From the NCBI RefSeq assembly GCF_902499175.1, contig NZ_CABVQC010000058.1, positions 1-62,025 of the forward strand: DNA of 62,025 nucleotides, in the 5' to 3' direction. This document shows, piece after piece, positions 28,410 to 36,392 of this stretch (position 1 is its first letter; every line of letters begins with the position of its first letter). A program made the translations under genes and the position numbers. Origin of the DNA: Burkholderia aenigmatica. GTDB lineage: Bacteria > Pseudomonadota > Gammaproteobacteria > Burkholderiales > Burkholderiaceae. The notes under the pieces were generated by a model. It saw only the letters and a list, made by a program, of their open reading frames with translations, was not told where the DNA came from and did not search any database.

Positions 28410-28592
28410 TTCATTCCGTGGGCCTTCGCACGCTCGGCCTGCACGGCTTCATCGAGGCAGCGGACGAAGTATTCGGCCGGCGACATGAGCACGGCGCTGT
28501 CGCGGAACAGCAGATAGACATCGCGCGCGGGCCGCTGCCCGACGAGATCGAGCGGCGCGGCGGCCGTACGTATATCCGATTCCGGACGACGT
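28410..28592 (-). pseudogene. Eroded fragment, perhaps the tail of a LysR-type regulator
   Basis: A leftward open frame without start or proper end reads ESDIRTAAAPLDLVGQRPAR and then DVYLLFRDSAVLMSPAEYFV before RCLDEAVQAERAKAHG. That looks like the C-terminal end of a LysR effector-binding domain, where a conserved (L/V)(L/F)(R/H)(R/K)DS…LSPA segment occurs. It begins directly beside the 8-bp tandem repeat, after a TGA, and runs on antisense into the AraC gene, so both ends are missing. The family assignment is tentative. Confidence 0.4.
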
Positions 28593-28600
28593 CACGCTGC

Positions 28601-28640
28601 CGTTGACCCGTTGACCCGTTGACCCGTTGACCCGTTGACC
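28601..28640. repeat. Five perfect tandem copies of an 8-bp unit
   Basis: CGTTGACC is repeated five times without interruption between the regulator fragment and the binding-protein gene. An 8-bp unit is not a multiple of three, so copy-number change would shift any frame reading across it. It is a likely length-variable locus between strains. Confidence 0.9.
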
Positions 28641-28654
28641 GGAAGACTACACCG

Positions 28655-29626
28655 TCACGCGAGCGCGGGCGGCGCAGCCTGGCTGACGTCGACGCGTTTC
28701 GGCAAGACGCCGGCCTGATAGAACACGTCGGCGATACGCTGCTGATACGCGAGCGTGTCGCGCGTGACGGGTTCGACACCGAAGCGCGCGCGGCGAAATG
28801 CGAGCGCCACCGCCGGCTCCGGAATCCCCCAAAGCTTCGAGAACTCGGCCGCGCCCTGCGCGCGGTTCGCATCGAGCCATCGCTGAACCGCCGTCAGTTC
28901 CGACACCGCTGCGTCCAGCGCGTCGGCGTTGCGCTGCGCATACGTGCGCGACGCAAAGTAGTAGCCGCGATTCTCGACGAGCCCGGTGCCGTCCGCGACG
29001 ATACGCGCGCCGAACGCCTGCTGGACCACCGCGAGAAACGGATCCCAGATGATCCATGCGTCGACCGAGCGGTTCTCGAACGCGGCCCGCGCATCGGACG
29101 GCGACAGCCAGACCGGCGTGATGTCCGCATAGTTGAGCTTCGCGGCCTGCAGCAGCCGGACCAGCAGGAAGTGCGTGTTCGAGCCCTTCACCAGCGCGAC
29201 GCGCTTGCCGCGCAGGTCCGCAAAAGTCTTGACCGGCGAATCTTTCGCGACCACCACCGCCTCGGCCGCGGGGCCGGCCGGCGTCTGCGCGTAATAGACT
29301 AGCGGCGCACCAGCCGCGAGCGCGAAGATCGGCGGCGCCTCGCCGACATCGCCGAAGTCGATCGATCCCGCGTTCAGCGCCTCGAGTTGCGGCGGCCCCG
29401 ACGGAAACTCGGTCCACGTGACGGTCACGCCGAGTGTCGCGAGCTTGCTCTGCAACGTGCCGCGCGCCTTGAGCAGGCTGAGCGGCCCTTTCTGATAGCC
29501 GATGCGCAACGTCCGCGCGCCGGCCGTGCTCGCCAGCGCGAAGCCCGGATGCGCGGCGGCACCCGCCGCGATCGCCAGGCCGGCATGCAGGAGCCGGCGG
29601 CGGGTTGTGGAGTGTTGGTCTGCCAT
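28655..29626 (-). CDS. Orphan ABC substrate-binding protein, SsuA/TauA (aliphatic sulfonate) type
   Basis: A 323-residue periplasmic binding protein of the NMT1/SsuA class. It has a twin-arginine-like signal (TTRRRLLHAGLAIAAGAAAH), then the family-typical LRIGYQKGPLSLLKARGTL, DFGDVGEAPPIFALAAGAPL and VDAWIIWDPFLA. It should deliver an alkanesulfonate or similar oxyanion to an ABC importer, but no permease or ATPase gene is adjacent, so it must share components encoded elsewhere. Start ATG at 29626. Confidence 0.88.
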   Translation of the reverse strand: MADQHSTTRRRLLHAGLAIAAGAAAHPGFALASTAGARTLRIGYQKGPLSLLKARGTLQSKLATLGVTVTWTEFPSGPPQLEALNAGSIDFGDVGEAPPIFALAAGAPLVYYAQTPAGPAAEAVVVAKDSPVKTFADLRGKRVALVKGSNTHFLLVRLLQAAKLNYADITPVWLSPSDARAAFENRSVDAWIIWDPFLAVVQQAFGARIVADGTGLVENRGYYFASRTYAQRNADALDAAVSELTAVQRWLDANRAQGAAEFSKLWGIPEPAVALAFRRARFGVEPVTRDTLAYQQRIADVFYQAGVLPKRVDVSQAAPPALA

Positions 29627-29892
29627 GTCGTATCGGGTTCGATGAAAAGGACGCAGCTTTGCGCACGCATGCGATGAAGCTGATCGAACCGATTCTAGAA
29701 GGTTGGCGCTACGTATCGAACCAACGATGTTCGATATGGAAAGCAAGCGCTTTCATAAGGGCACGCAGGTTGCCCGGACGTCATTGACCGGGGCGGTCGT
29801 GAGGGTGCAGTCGACATCCGCTAAAAATACAGGATTACGTATTATTTAAGCGATTGGGGTGCAGCCTCGGGTCATACGCCGAAGGTTCGACT

Positions 29893-30834
29893 TCAGGACT
29901 TGCAGGAAGCAGTCAGCGCTGCCTCATCGGCAGCCAGCAACTCGGGTACGCATTCACGCAGGAAATCGACGAACGTGCGGATCTTCGCGTCGAGATACTG
30001 ACGCGACGCGTACAGCGTATAGACCGTCAGCTTCTGCAGCCGGTAGTCGGGCAGCACGCGCACCAGCGCGCCGCTCGCGAGCGCGGGCAGCGCGGCCGAC
30101 ATCGGCAGCGAACCGATCCCGAGTCCGGCACGCAGTGCGGCGCCGAGCGCATCGGCGATGTTCACCTGGAAATCAGGCAATGGCAGTTCGAACGTCTCGC
30201 GTCCGTTGGGGCCGTCGAGATGCCAACGGTCGCGCGGAAAGAGCGGCGTGACGATCTGCAGGCACGCATGCCCATCGAGGTCGCTCACCGTGCGCGGCGT
30301 GCCGCGCGCCTTCAGGTACGCGGGTGACGCGCACAGCACGCTGCCCACGTCGCCGAGCCGCTGCGACACGAGCCCGGAATCGGGCAACTCGGTCGTGCTC
30401 AACTGTAGCGATACGTCGTAGCCTTCGTCGATGATGTCGGGCACGTGCTGCGACAGCGTCAGTTCGACCGCCACCGACGGATAGCGCTCACGGTAGCGCA
30501 CGACCGCGGGCACCACGTAGGACTGGCCGAAACTCGTCGTCGCGTGAACGTGCAGCCGTCCCGACGGCTTCGCCTGTGCGTCGGCCGCCTCGGCTTCCGC
30601 TTCGTCGATATAGCCGAGGATACGCTGGCAGCGGTCGAGATAGCGCTGCCCGGCGTCGGTCAGTGCGATGCGGCGCGTGCTGCGGTTGAGCAGACGCGTG
30701 CGCAGATGCGTTTCGAGCTGCGCGACCGATCGCGATGCGTAGGCCGTCGTGATATCCAGGCGCTGGGCCGCGCTCGTGAAGCTGCCCTCCTCCGCCACCC
30801 GGACGAAAATGCGCATCATCTGTAACGTGTCCAT
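29893..30834 (-). CDS. LysR-family transcriptional regulator
   Basis: A 313-residue LysR regulator of the CrgA-like group: HTH at 1-60 (FTSAAQRLDITTAYASRSVAQLE, LLNRSTRRIALTDAG), effector domain from about 92 (GRLHVHATTSFGQSYVVPAV). It lies 299 bases downstream of the purA-like gene on the same strand and upstream of the sulfonate-type binding protein gene, again on the same strand. No clear target. Start ATG at 30834 (MDTLQMMRIFVRVAEEGSF). Confidence 0.9.
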   Translation of the reverse strand: MDTLQMMRIFVRVAEEGSFTSAAQRLDITTAYASRSVAQLETHLRTRLLNRSTRRIALTDAGQRYLDRCQRILGYIDEAEAEAADAQAKPSGRLHVHATTSFGQSYVVPAVVRYRERYPSVAVELTLSQHVPDIIDEGYDVSLQLSTTELPDSGLVSQRLGDVGSVLCASPAYLKARGTPRTVSDLDGHACLQIVTPLFPRDRWHLDGPNGRETFELPLPDFQVNIADALGAALRAGLGIGSLPMSAALPALASGALVRVLPDYRLQKLTVYTLYASRQYLDAKIRTFVDFLRECVPELLAADEAALTASCKS

Positions 30835-31133
30835 CGACCTGTCCCCGGGATTGAGATCACGTCGCGCCACCGTGCGGCCATGGTGCCGGCGGCTCCGGCG
30901 CAGGCCGGTCTGGCGCGAATTGTGCGGAACAGTACAGCAGCAGTGCGGGCGTGTCCAGTTCGCCGTACGCGACGTGATCCGGATGCCGAACCGTGTCGCC
31001 GCGCCGCCGTGCGCGACGCGTACGGTTCGTGCGCCGACGCGACCGGACGCCCCCGCGCGCGAACGGCATCGGATCGGCAATAGCGACCCGGCGACCACGG
31101 TGCCGCGTCGCGATTCACGTCACCTATCGCGCA
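30835..31133. other. Gap between purA and the LysR gene
   Basis: 299 bases upstream of a same-strand LysR gene. I see no gene, no strong hairpin terminator and no clear palindromic operator. Presumably it holds the promoter of the LysR gene. Confidence 0.4.
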
Positions 31134-32432
31134 TTACGCCGCGGCTGCCGCATCGAACGGATTGCGCAGCACGATCGTGTCGTCGCGCTCAGCGCCGGTC
31201 GTGATCATCGAAACCGGTGCGCCCGCGACCGCTTCGATGCGCGCAATGAAATCCTGCGCGGCGCGCGGCAGCGCCGCACGTTCGCGGATCCCCTTCACGG
31301 TGCCGCGCCAGCCGTCGAACCGCTCGTACACGGGCTTCGCGCGCGACTGCGCATCGAGGCTCGCCGGCAGATGATCGACCCGCACGCCATCGAGTTCGTA
31401 GCCGACGCACAGGTCGATCGACTCGAAACCGTCGAGCACGTCGAGCTTGGTGAGCGCCAGCGAATCGATGCCCGAGATCCTGACGGCCTGACGCAACTGC
31501 GCCGCATCGAGCCATCCGCAGCGGCGCGGCCGGCCGGTATTCACGCCGAATTCCTGCCCGCGTGCGCGCAGCGTTTCGCCGGTGGCGTCGGACAGCTCGG
31601 TGAGGAACGGACCGCCGCCGACCCGCGTCGCATACGCCTTGGTGACGCCCAGCACGTGGCCGAGCTTCGACGCGCCGAGCCCCGTACCGGCCGCCGCCGC
31701 CGATGCAACGGTGCCGGACGACGTCACGAACGGGTAGGTGCCCCAGTCGATGTCCAGCATCACGGCTTGAGACCCTTCGAACAGGATGCGCTCGCCGCGG
31801 TCGGTCGCGTCGTTGAGATCAGCCCACACGGGGCGCACGAAAGGCAGGATCCGCGGCGCGAGGTCGACCAGCGTCGCCAGCATCGCGTCGCGGGAATACT
31901 CATCGAGCCCTAGGCCGCGGAACCACGCGTTGTGATGGTCGACCAGCACATCCAGTTTGGCGGCGAGCTGGCCCGGTTCCGCGAGATCGCCGACGCGCAG
32001 CCCGCGACGCCCGACCTTGTCCTCGTAGGCCGGCCCGATCCCGCGCAGCGTGGTGCCAATGGGCTCGCGGCGCAGACGCTCCTGGGCCTCGTCGATCGCG
32101 CGGTGGATCGGCAGCACCAGCGTCGCGTTCTCGGCGATCGACAGGTTGTCCGGCGTCACCGACAGCCCAAGCTCGGCCATCCGCCCGATTTCCGCGAGCA
32201 ATGCCTCCGGATCGAGCGCCACGCCGTTACCGATCACGCCGCGCTTGCCGCGCACGACACCGCTCGGCAGCAGCGCGAGCTTGTACGTCTTGCCGCCGAC
32301 GACCAGCGTATGACCCGCGTTGTGGCCGCCGTTGTAGCGTGCAACGAGATCGGCCTGTGCCGCCAGCCAGTCCACGACGCGCCCCTTACCTTCGTCGCCC
32401 CATTGGGCACCCACGACCACCACGTTCGGCAT
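31134..32432 (-). CDS. purA: Adenylosuccinate synthetase
   Basis: A 432-residue enzyme of normal length making adenylosuccinate from IMP, Asp and GTP in AMP synthesis. The P-loop-like GAQWGDEGKGR (catalytic Asp13) and GHNAGHTLVV (His41) are near the N-terminus. GTTLRGIGPAYEDK and the GTP-site NTGRPRRCGWLD are present, so all main active-site motifs look intact. It stands between two LysR genes rather than in the hflC-hisZ-purA context usual for the housekeeping copy in betaproteobacteria, so it is probably a second copy. Start ATG at 32432. Confidence 0.92.
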   Translation of the reverse strand: MPNVVVVGAQWGDEGKGRVVDWLAAQADLVARYNGGHNAGHTLVVGGKTYKLALLPSGVVRGKRGVIGNGVALDPEALLAEIGRMAELGLSVTPDNLSIAENATLVLPIHRAIDEAQERLRREPIGTTLRGIGPAYEDKVGRRGLRVGDLAEPGQLAAKLDVLVDHHNAWFRGLGLDEYSRDAMLATLVDLAPRILPFVRPVWADLNDATDRGERILFEGSQAVMLDIDWGTYPFVTSSGTVASAAAAGTGLGASKLGHVLGVTKAYATRVGGGPFLTELSDATGETLRARGQEFGVNTGRPRRCGWLDAAQLRQAVRISGIDSLALTKLDVLDGFESIDLCVGYELDGVRVDHLPASLDAQSRAKPVYERFDGWRGTVKGIRERAALPRAAQDFIARIEAVAGAPVSMITTGAERDDTIVLRNPFDAAAAA

Positions 32433-32540
32433 GCTCCGCACTCCATGTGAGAAATTCAGACAATCGTTCGGCCGAGCCGGCCGTTTGTGTGCCATATTGG
32501 CGGAGCTTGAACGCCCGATCAAACGATTAAACCTGAACTA

Positions 32541-32563
32541 TCGTGTGAGTAAATTTCACGCGA
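32541..32563. promoter_or_regulatory. Dyad in the purA/LysR divergent promoter
   Basis: CGTGTGA…TCACGCG around an AT-rich centre (GTAAATT), an imperfect 7-bp inverted repeat just before the LysR start at 32573. It has the T-(about 11 nt)-A character of LysR binding sites and could couple control of purA to the divergent regulator. Confidence 0.4.
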
Positions 32564-32572
32564 AATGATGCA

Positions 32573-33478
32573 ATGGCCCGACGACTCCCTCCGTTGAACT
32601 CGCTGCGTGCGTTCGAAGCCGCCGCGCGCCTCGGCAGCTTCACGCTGGCCGCCGACGAACTGTGCGTGACCCACGGTGCGATCAGCCGGCATGTGCAGCA
32701 ACTGGAAGCGTGGCTTGGGCGGCCGCTGTTCGAACGCCATAACCGGCGGGTCGAACTGACCGACACCGGCCGCGCGTATCTCGCCGAGGTCGGTGCGTCG
32801 TTCGACCGGATCGCGCTCGCCACCGCACAGCATTTCGGCCATGCGCAGCAGCGCGTGCTGCGCGTGAGCGCACCTGCGACGTTTTCGTTGCGCTGGCTGG
32901 TACCGAAGCTGTCGTCATTCCAGGTTGCCCATCCAGCCATCGAGGTGCGGCTGTCGACGTCGAACGAGCCGATCGAAAAGCTGCGCGACAAGGTCGACCT
33001 GATCGTTCGCGGCGGCCCCCAGGCCATCGACGGTTACGTTGCCGAGGAATTCCTGTCCGAAGTCCGGCTGCCGGTGTGTGCGCCGAAGCTGCTGGAGGGG
33101 CGGCCGTTGCATACGCCCGCCGATCTCGCCGGCTTCACGCTGCTGCATGCGGCGACCTATCCCGGCATGTGGCCCGAATGGCTCGCGGCAGCCGGACATC
33201 CGAATCTCGTGCCCCGACACTCGCTCACGCTCGAGCATTTCTACCTGACGCTGCAAGGCGCGCTCGACGGGCTCGGCGTCGCGATGGGGCCGATCGCCCT
33301 CGTCGCAGACGACATCGCCGAAGGTCGGCTCGTGCAGCCGTTCAGCGAACCGGCGCTGCCGCCGTGGCGCTACTTCACGTACGTGGCCTCCGCACGCGCG
33401 AACGACGAAGCGGTGCGGGCGTTCAAGGACTGGTTGAAGGTGACGGGCAACGCGTCTGCGCTAGGCGGGCGGCACTGA
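32573..33478 (+). CDS. LysR-family regulator, GcvA-like
   Basis: A 301-residue LysR regulator of the GcvA/AmpR group: MARRLPPLNSLRAFEAAARL, HTH at about 20-45 (FTLAADELCVTHGAISRHVQ), FERHNRRVELTDTG, then the effector domain. It is divergent from purA with 140 bases between starts and is the obvious candidate to control it. Start ATG at 32573. Confidence 0.92.
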   Translation: MARRLPPLNSLRAFEAAARLGSFTLAADELCVTHGAISRHVQQLEAWLGRPLFERHNRRVELTDTGRAYLAEVGASFDRIALATAQHFGHAQQRVLRVSAPATFSLRWLVPKLSSFQVAHPAIEVRLSTSNEPIEKLRDKVDLIVRGGPQAIDGYVAEEFLSEVRLPVCAPKLLEGRPLHTPADLAGFTLLHAATYPGMWPEWLAAAGHPNLVPRHSLTLEHFYLTLQGALDGLGVAMGPIALVADDIAEGRLVQPFSEPALPPWRYFTYVASARANDEAVRAFKDWLKVTGNASALGGRH

Positions 33479-33615
33479 CTGCGGCGATGTGCGGGTCGTG
33501 CGCGTCGAGACGTACAGGAATGCGAATCAAATAACGCAAGCGTGTGGAACGCGTTTGCGCTTGTCGAGACCAGGAAGGTTGGTTTCGATGTGCGCCGCGG
33601 GGACGCGACGCATAC

Positions 33616-33645
33616 GGCAAGCCGCGGATCGAACCGCGGCTTGCC
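33616..33645 (-). terminator. 12-bp perfect hairpin after the Lys-rich DUF4148 gene
   Basis: GGCAAGCCGCGG / CCGCGGCTTGCC with loop ATCGAA, 11 bases after the stop at 33657. There is no T-run on either side, so its terminator strength is uncertain. The convergent LysR gene ends at 33478. Confidence 0.55.
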
Positions 33646-33656
33646 CCGGACGACGC

Positions 33657-33965
33657 TTACTGACCAGCGCCGGCGGCTTTCTTCTCCGCGTTCTGCAGGT
33701 TCTGCGGATAGTTCGGATCATTGGCCGCCGGCTTGTAACCGGCATCTTCGAGTTTCTTCAGCTCGGCGCTGTTCTTTGCACGTGCAGCCTTGCGCTCTGC
33801 CTTGTGTTGCGCCCTGGCCGCCTTGCGTGCCTGGCTCTTCGCCGCCTTGGCGTCCTGTGCGGTAGGCGCGCTGGCGTCGGTCTGTGCAAACGCGGGAACT
33901 GCCGAGCCGAACAGGAACGCGGCTGCGGTAGCAGCCAGCGTGAGTTTTCTGATCTGGATTCGCAT
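33657..33965 (-). CDS. DUF4148-like exported protein with a Lys/Ala-rich insert
   Basis: A 102-residue periplasmic protein: Sec signal (MRIQIRKLTLAATAAAFLFG, cleavage after AFA), then a Lys/Ala/Arg/Gln-rich stretch (about 38-68), then LKKLEDAGYKPAANDPNYPQ. That last segment parallels LVQLEQAGYKPEVSDQYYPR in the DUF4148 protein at 18225-18536. The basic insert could bind polyanions, but this is speculation. Start ATG at 33965. Confidence 0.75.
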   Translation of the reverse strand: MRIQIRKLTLAATAAAFLFGSAVPAFAQTDASAPTAQDAKAAKSQARKAARAQHKAERKAARAKNSAELKKLEDAGYKPAANDPNYPQNLQNAEKKAAGAGQ

Positions 33966-34407
33966 CGCTGAACTCTCTTTTCTGGTTTATCACGGATTGA
34001 AAGACCATCGAGATACCGCCCCTGCCCCGATTGGTCGTCATGCCGTAATCGGGACCTGTGCATCATAACCGCGTCGCGAAAAATGTGGCGTCGTCGTGGC
34101 AGCGGAATTGGGATACACGTATGGGAAAAGATGTGAACGCCGCTCGACCGTCACCGGGGGGACTGCAGGAACTGCGTATCGCGCTGTTGCAGTAACTGAA
34201 AACGTTCGATGTAGCCGCGCTTCTGCGACGCGGATCGGTCATTTACGCACAGCGCGGTGCGATGCGAGGGTCCAATGACTGTTTCATCGGCGGTGTTGCC
34301 GGCGGGCTTGCACTTGACTGTCCGTCATCCGACCAATCGCGATCACAGCAGCAGCAGTCGACCTGTGCATCACGTTGCCGGTCGCCGCGGTTCAAGCGGC
34401 GGTTCCT

Positions 34408-34423
34408 CCCATAAACGACCACG
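34408..34423 (-). repeat. Outlying iteron, minus orientation
   Basis: On the minus strand CGTGGTCGTTTATGGG. It keeps the TTTATGGG end but matches the GGTA start poorly. It lies about 950 bases left of the main iteron array. Confidence 0.5.
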
Positions 34424-35376
34424 AATCGGTTTTACGGCGATCAAGGCACACGCAATGCGCATTGCCACAGCGCGCGGCGCTCGACCCGGCAACCAATCGA
34501 TGAACTGTGATGCGCAGGGTTACCTGAGCCGGTAAACGCATCGCCGTGTGGTGTGGTCCTGTGGTCTGTCTGACAAAAGGCGTGGACGCGTCGCGTGCGG
34601 TGAAGACATCCGCCGGAATCATTTCACGACTCCGCAGACGGTACCGCACCGATGTTGGGATACCCGTCGAGCGAGGGTGGCACGTAGCGTCGAGGTTGCG
34701 GGAACGTCTGTGATCCGTCCGATTCTGCTCAGCAACGCCTCGCACAACACGCCCGAACCACAGGTTTTTGATTCCGCGGCTTTGACCGGCCGGCATCCCG
34801 ACGGGTGCGTTGCCCGCACAGCGGGCCGATTCCTGTGGTCTCGTCTGGTCGGTGAGCTTTTACGGGATTCGGAAGGGTTCGACGGTGAGCATGTTCGGGA
34901 TCGTCGCTCGAATTCGAGTGCGGTGAGCTTCGTGGTCACCCGTATCTTCACTTTGGTTCACGTTGTGCATCAGATCGCTTCAGGAGCCGGCCGCATGCAT
35001 TGGAGGCGCCGACAACCCAGTTCATCGGCGGAAGCCGTTCCTGGATCTCTCCTTGCGCCCCGGGGGCACAGCATTGATCTTCGGTTGGCGACTTCAAAGG
35101 TAGAAAGTTGGAAGACTTTGGGGCGGTGAAGCGACGCGCGTCGATTTCCTCTGTGCACAGCTCACAGGCTAAATTTGACGAGAGACCCAGGCAGGCAATC
35201 GAAAAAACTTGTCTGCCGACAGCGACGCACGAGTGCAAAAAAACCCTTCGCCCGCCATCCCGGATGATTTCAAGCTGCTGTGAACGAGACCGAAGAGATC
35301 AGCGTTTCCGGTCGCTGATTGGCTTGGCTGGCCGACAAGGGGAGCTCGAAAGGTCGCGGCGCCGGCTTTTTTTGAT

Positions 35377-35392
35377 CCCATAAATGGGAACC
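35377..35392 (-). repeat. Iteron, minus orientation
   Basis: On the minus strand GGTTCCCATTTATGGG, a good match to the consensus. The TTTATGGGA core also forms a small palindrome with TCCCATAAA, and the site marks the left edge of the dense array. Confidence 0.75.
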
Positions 35393-35417
35393 TGTGTCTG
35401 TAAACAGAGGTTTTTCT

Positions 35418-35433
35418 CCCATAGGTTTCTACG
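35418..35433 (-). repeat. Iteron, minus orientation, degenerate
   Basis: On the minus strand CGTAGAAACCTATGGG. It keeps the GTAG start and CTATGGG end, with a divergent centre. Confidence 0.55.
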
Positions 35434-35557
35434 TTTCCGTTGATGTGAGTGTGTACTCACCTCTTCTGGGAGCCTTGTCGGGCCTGAAACCACTGTGGAT
35501 CCAGGAGCCCGGCCAGGGTTTCCCAGGGCTGAATCGAAGCATCGCGGTGCTTTCTAC

Positions 35558-35593
35558 ACCATAGACGGCTACCCATTGGTAGCGGTTTATGGG
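35558..35593. repeat. Back-to-back inverted iteron pair
   Basis: The minus-strand copy GGTAGCCGTCTATGGT (35558-35573) and plus-strand copy GGTAGCGGTTTATGGG (35578-35593) diverge with 4 bases between them, just left of the AT-rich stretch. It is the only closely spaced inverted pair in the array. Confidence 0.75.
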
Positions 35594-35619
35594 GCTCGTC
35601 TTTTTGTGGAGGCGCACGT

Positions 35620-35672
35620 GTGTTTACATCTTTTGTAAACCACGTTTACTTCTTTAACTACTTTTAGACGGC
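35620..35672. other. AT-rich stretch with GTTTAC repeats (candidate unwinding element)
   Basis: AT-rich within a GC-rich replicon. GTTTAC occurs at 35622 and 35644 and inverted as GTAAAC at 35635, giving a small hairpin GTTTAC-ATCTTTT-GTAAAC. It sits between the inverted iteron pair and the main direct array, a position expected of a duplex-unwinding element. Confidence 0.5.
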
Positions 35673-35708
35673 TCACAGCCTTATCTGACAAGGGTTTGAA
35701 GGGTGTTC

Positions 35709-35724
35709 GGTACCCATTTATGGG
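35709..35724 (+). repeat. Iteron, plus orientation
   Basis: GGTACCCATTTATGGG, a close match to the consensus; it is the first plus-strand copy right of the AT-rich stretch. Confidence 0.8.
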
Positions 35725-35774
35725 AGCACAGGTGGAAGGGTCTGGGGTTTAAGGTCTGTGGATTTGGGGTTTGG

Positions 35775-35790
35775 GGTACCGCGTTGTGGG
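35775..35790 (+). repeat. Iteron, plus orientation, variant
   Basis: GGTACCGCGTTGTGGG, with TGTGGG in place of TATGGG. A weaker, partial copy (GGGTTGTGGATATGGG) follows at 35797-35812 and overlaps a DnaA-box-like TGTGGATAT. Confidence 0.65.
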
Positions 35791-35817
35791 GAATCGGGGT
35801 TGTGGATATGGGGTAAG

Positions 35818-35833
35818 CGTACCCGGTTATGGG
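35818..35833 (+). repeat. Iteron, plus orientation
   Basis: CGTACCCGGTTATGGG, one base from the copy at 35972-35987. Confidence 0.75.
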
Positions 35834-35855
35834 AAATTGGCCTGGAAACGTGTTG

Positions 35856-35897
35856 GGTAGTCGTCTATGGGAATCCCTGCAGGTAGCCTTTTATGGG
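35856..35897 (+). repeat. Iteron pair A (26-bp phase)
   Basis: GGTAGTCGTCTATGGG at 35856-35871 and GGTAGCCTTTTATGGG at 35882-35897, in the same orientation, starts 26 bp apart with a 10-bp spacer. Confidence 0.85.
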
Positions 35898-35945
35898 GTC
35901 CTTTTTTCGATCCGTGAATGGGCAGGTGCACAGCGTTTTTCTTGT

Positions 35946-35987
35946 GGTAGTCGGCTATGGGGAACCTCTAAGGTACCCGGTTATGGG
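35946..35987 (+). repeat. Iteron pair B (26-bp phase)
   Basis: GGTAGTCGGCTATGGG at 35946-35961 and GGTACCCGGTTATGGG at 35972-35987, starts 26 bp apart. Confidence 0.85.
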
Positions 35988-36068
35988 GGGTATTTGTGGC
36001 TGCTCGATTGCATTTCACCAAGATTCCCGGCGGCGGGTTTCCCATGGACAGGATCGATGGCACGGACA

Positions 36069-36110
36069 GGTAGCCATTTATGGGGAAAACAACTGGTTGC
36101 CGTTTATGGG
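36069..36110 (+). repeat. Iteron pair C (26-bp phase)
   Basis: GGTAGCCATTTATGGG at 36069-36084 and GGTTGCCGTTTATGGG at 36095-36110, starts 26 bp apart. Confidence 0.85.
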
Positions 36111-36170
36111 AGCGATGTCTGCCTTCAGGGCCAAAATCCGCGCTGCCAACGCAGCTGACGCGGATCGATA

Positions 36171-36212
36171 GGTACCCACCTGTGGGAATCGATGAAGGTA
36201 GCAAGTTGTGGG
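36171..36212 (+). repeat. Iteron pair D (26-bp phase, TGTGGG variant)
   Basis: GGTACCCACCTGTGGG at 36171-36186 and GGTAGCAAGTTGTGGG at 36197-36212, starts 26 bp apart. Both copies carry TGTGGG instead of TATGGG. Confidence 0.8.
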
Positions 36213-36280
36213 AAGAAAACACGACCGTGCTGCAGGGCACCACGATTTCGCCCAACGATCTCGATTCCGCGCATTTGCTT

Positions 36281-36296
36281 CCCATGGATGGTTACC
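36281..36296 (-). repeat. Iteron, minus orientation
   Basis: On the minus strand GGTAACCATCCATGGG. It lies inside the otherwise plus-oriented array, about 250 bases before the rep start. Confidence 0.65.
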
Positions 36297-36343
36297 TTCC
36301 CGAGGGCAAATCTCGTGCCGGGTTTCCGTGTCCGGGTATCTAA

Positions 36344-36392
36344 GGTAGTGGCTTGTGGGAGGCATTTTTGTCGAAAGGTAGATGGATATGGG
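36344..36392 (+). repeat. Two rep-proximal iterons (33-bp phase)
   Basis: GGTAGTGGCTTGTGGG at 36344-36359 and GGTAGATGGATATGGG at 36377-36392, the last copies before the rep promoter region. Their position suggests autorepression of rep by its own product. Confidence 0.7.

Noticed and set aside
34548..35238. Overlapping open frames on both strands in the origin region
   Set aside because: No coding-like third-position bias, no family features and no ribosome binding site; the region is better explained as noncoding origin DNA.
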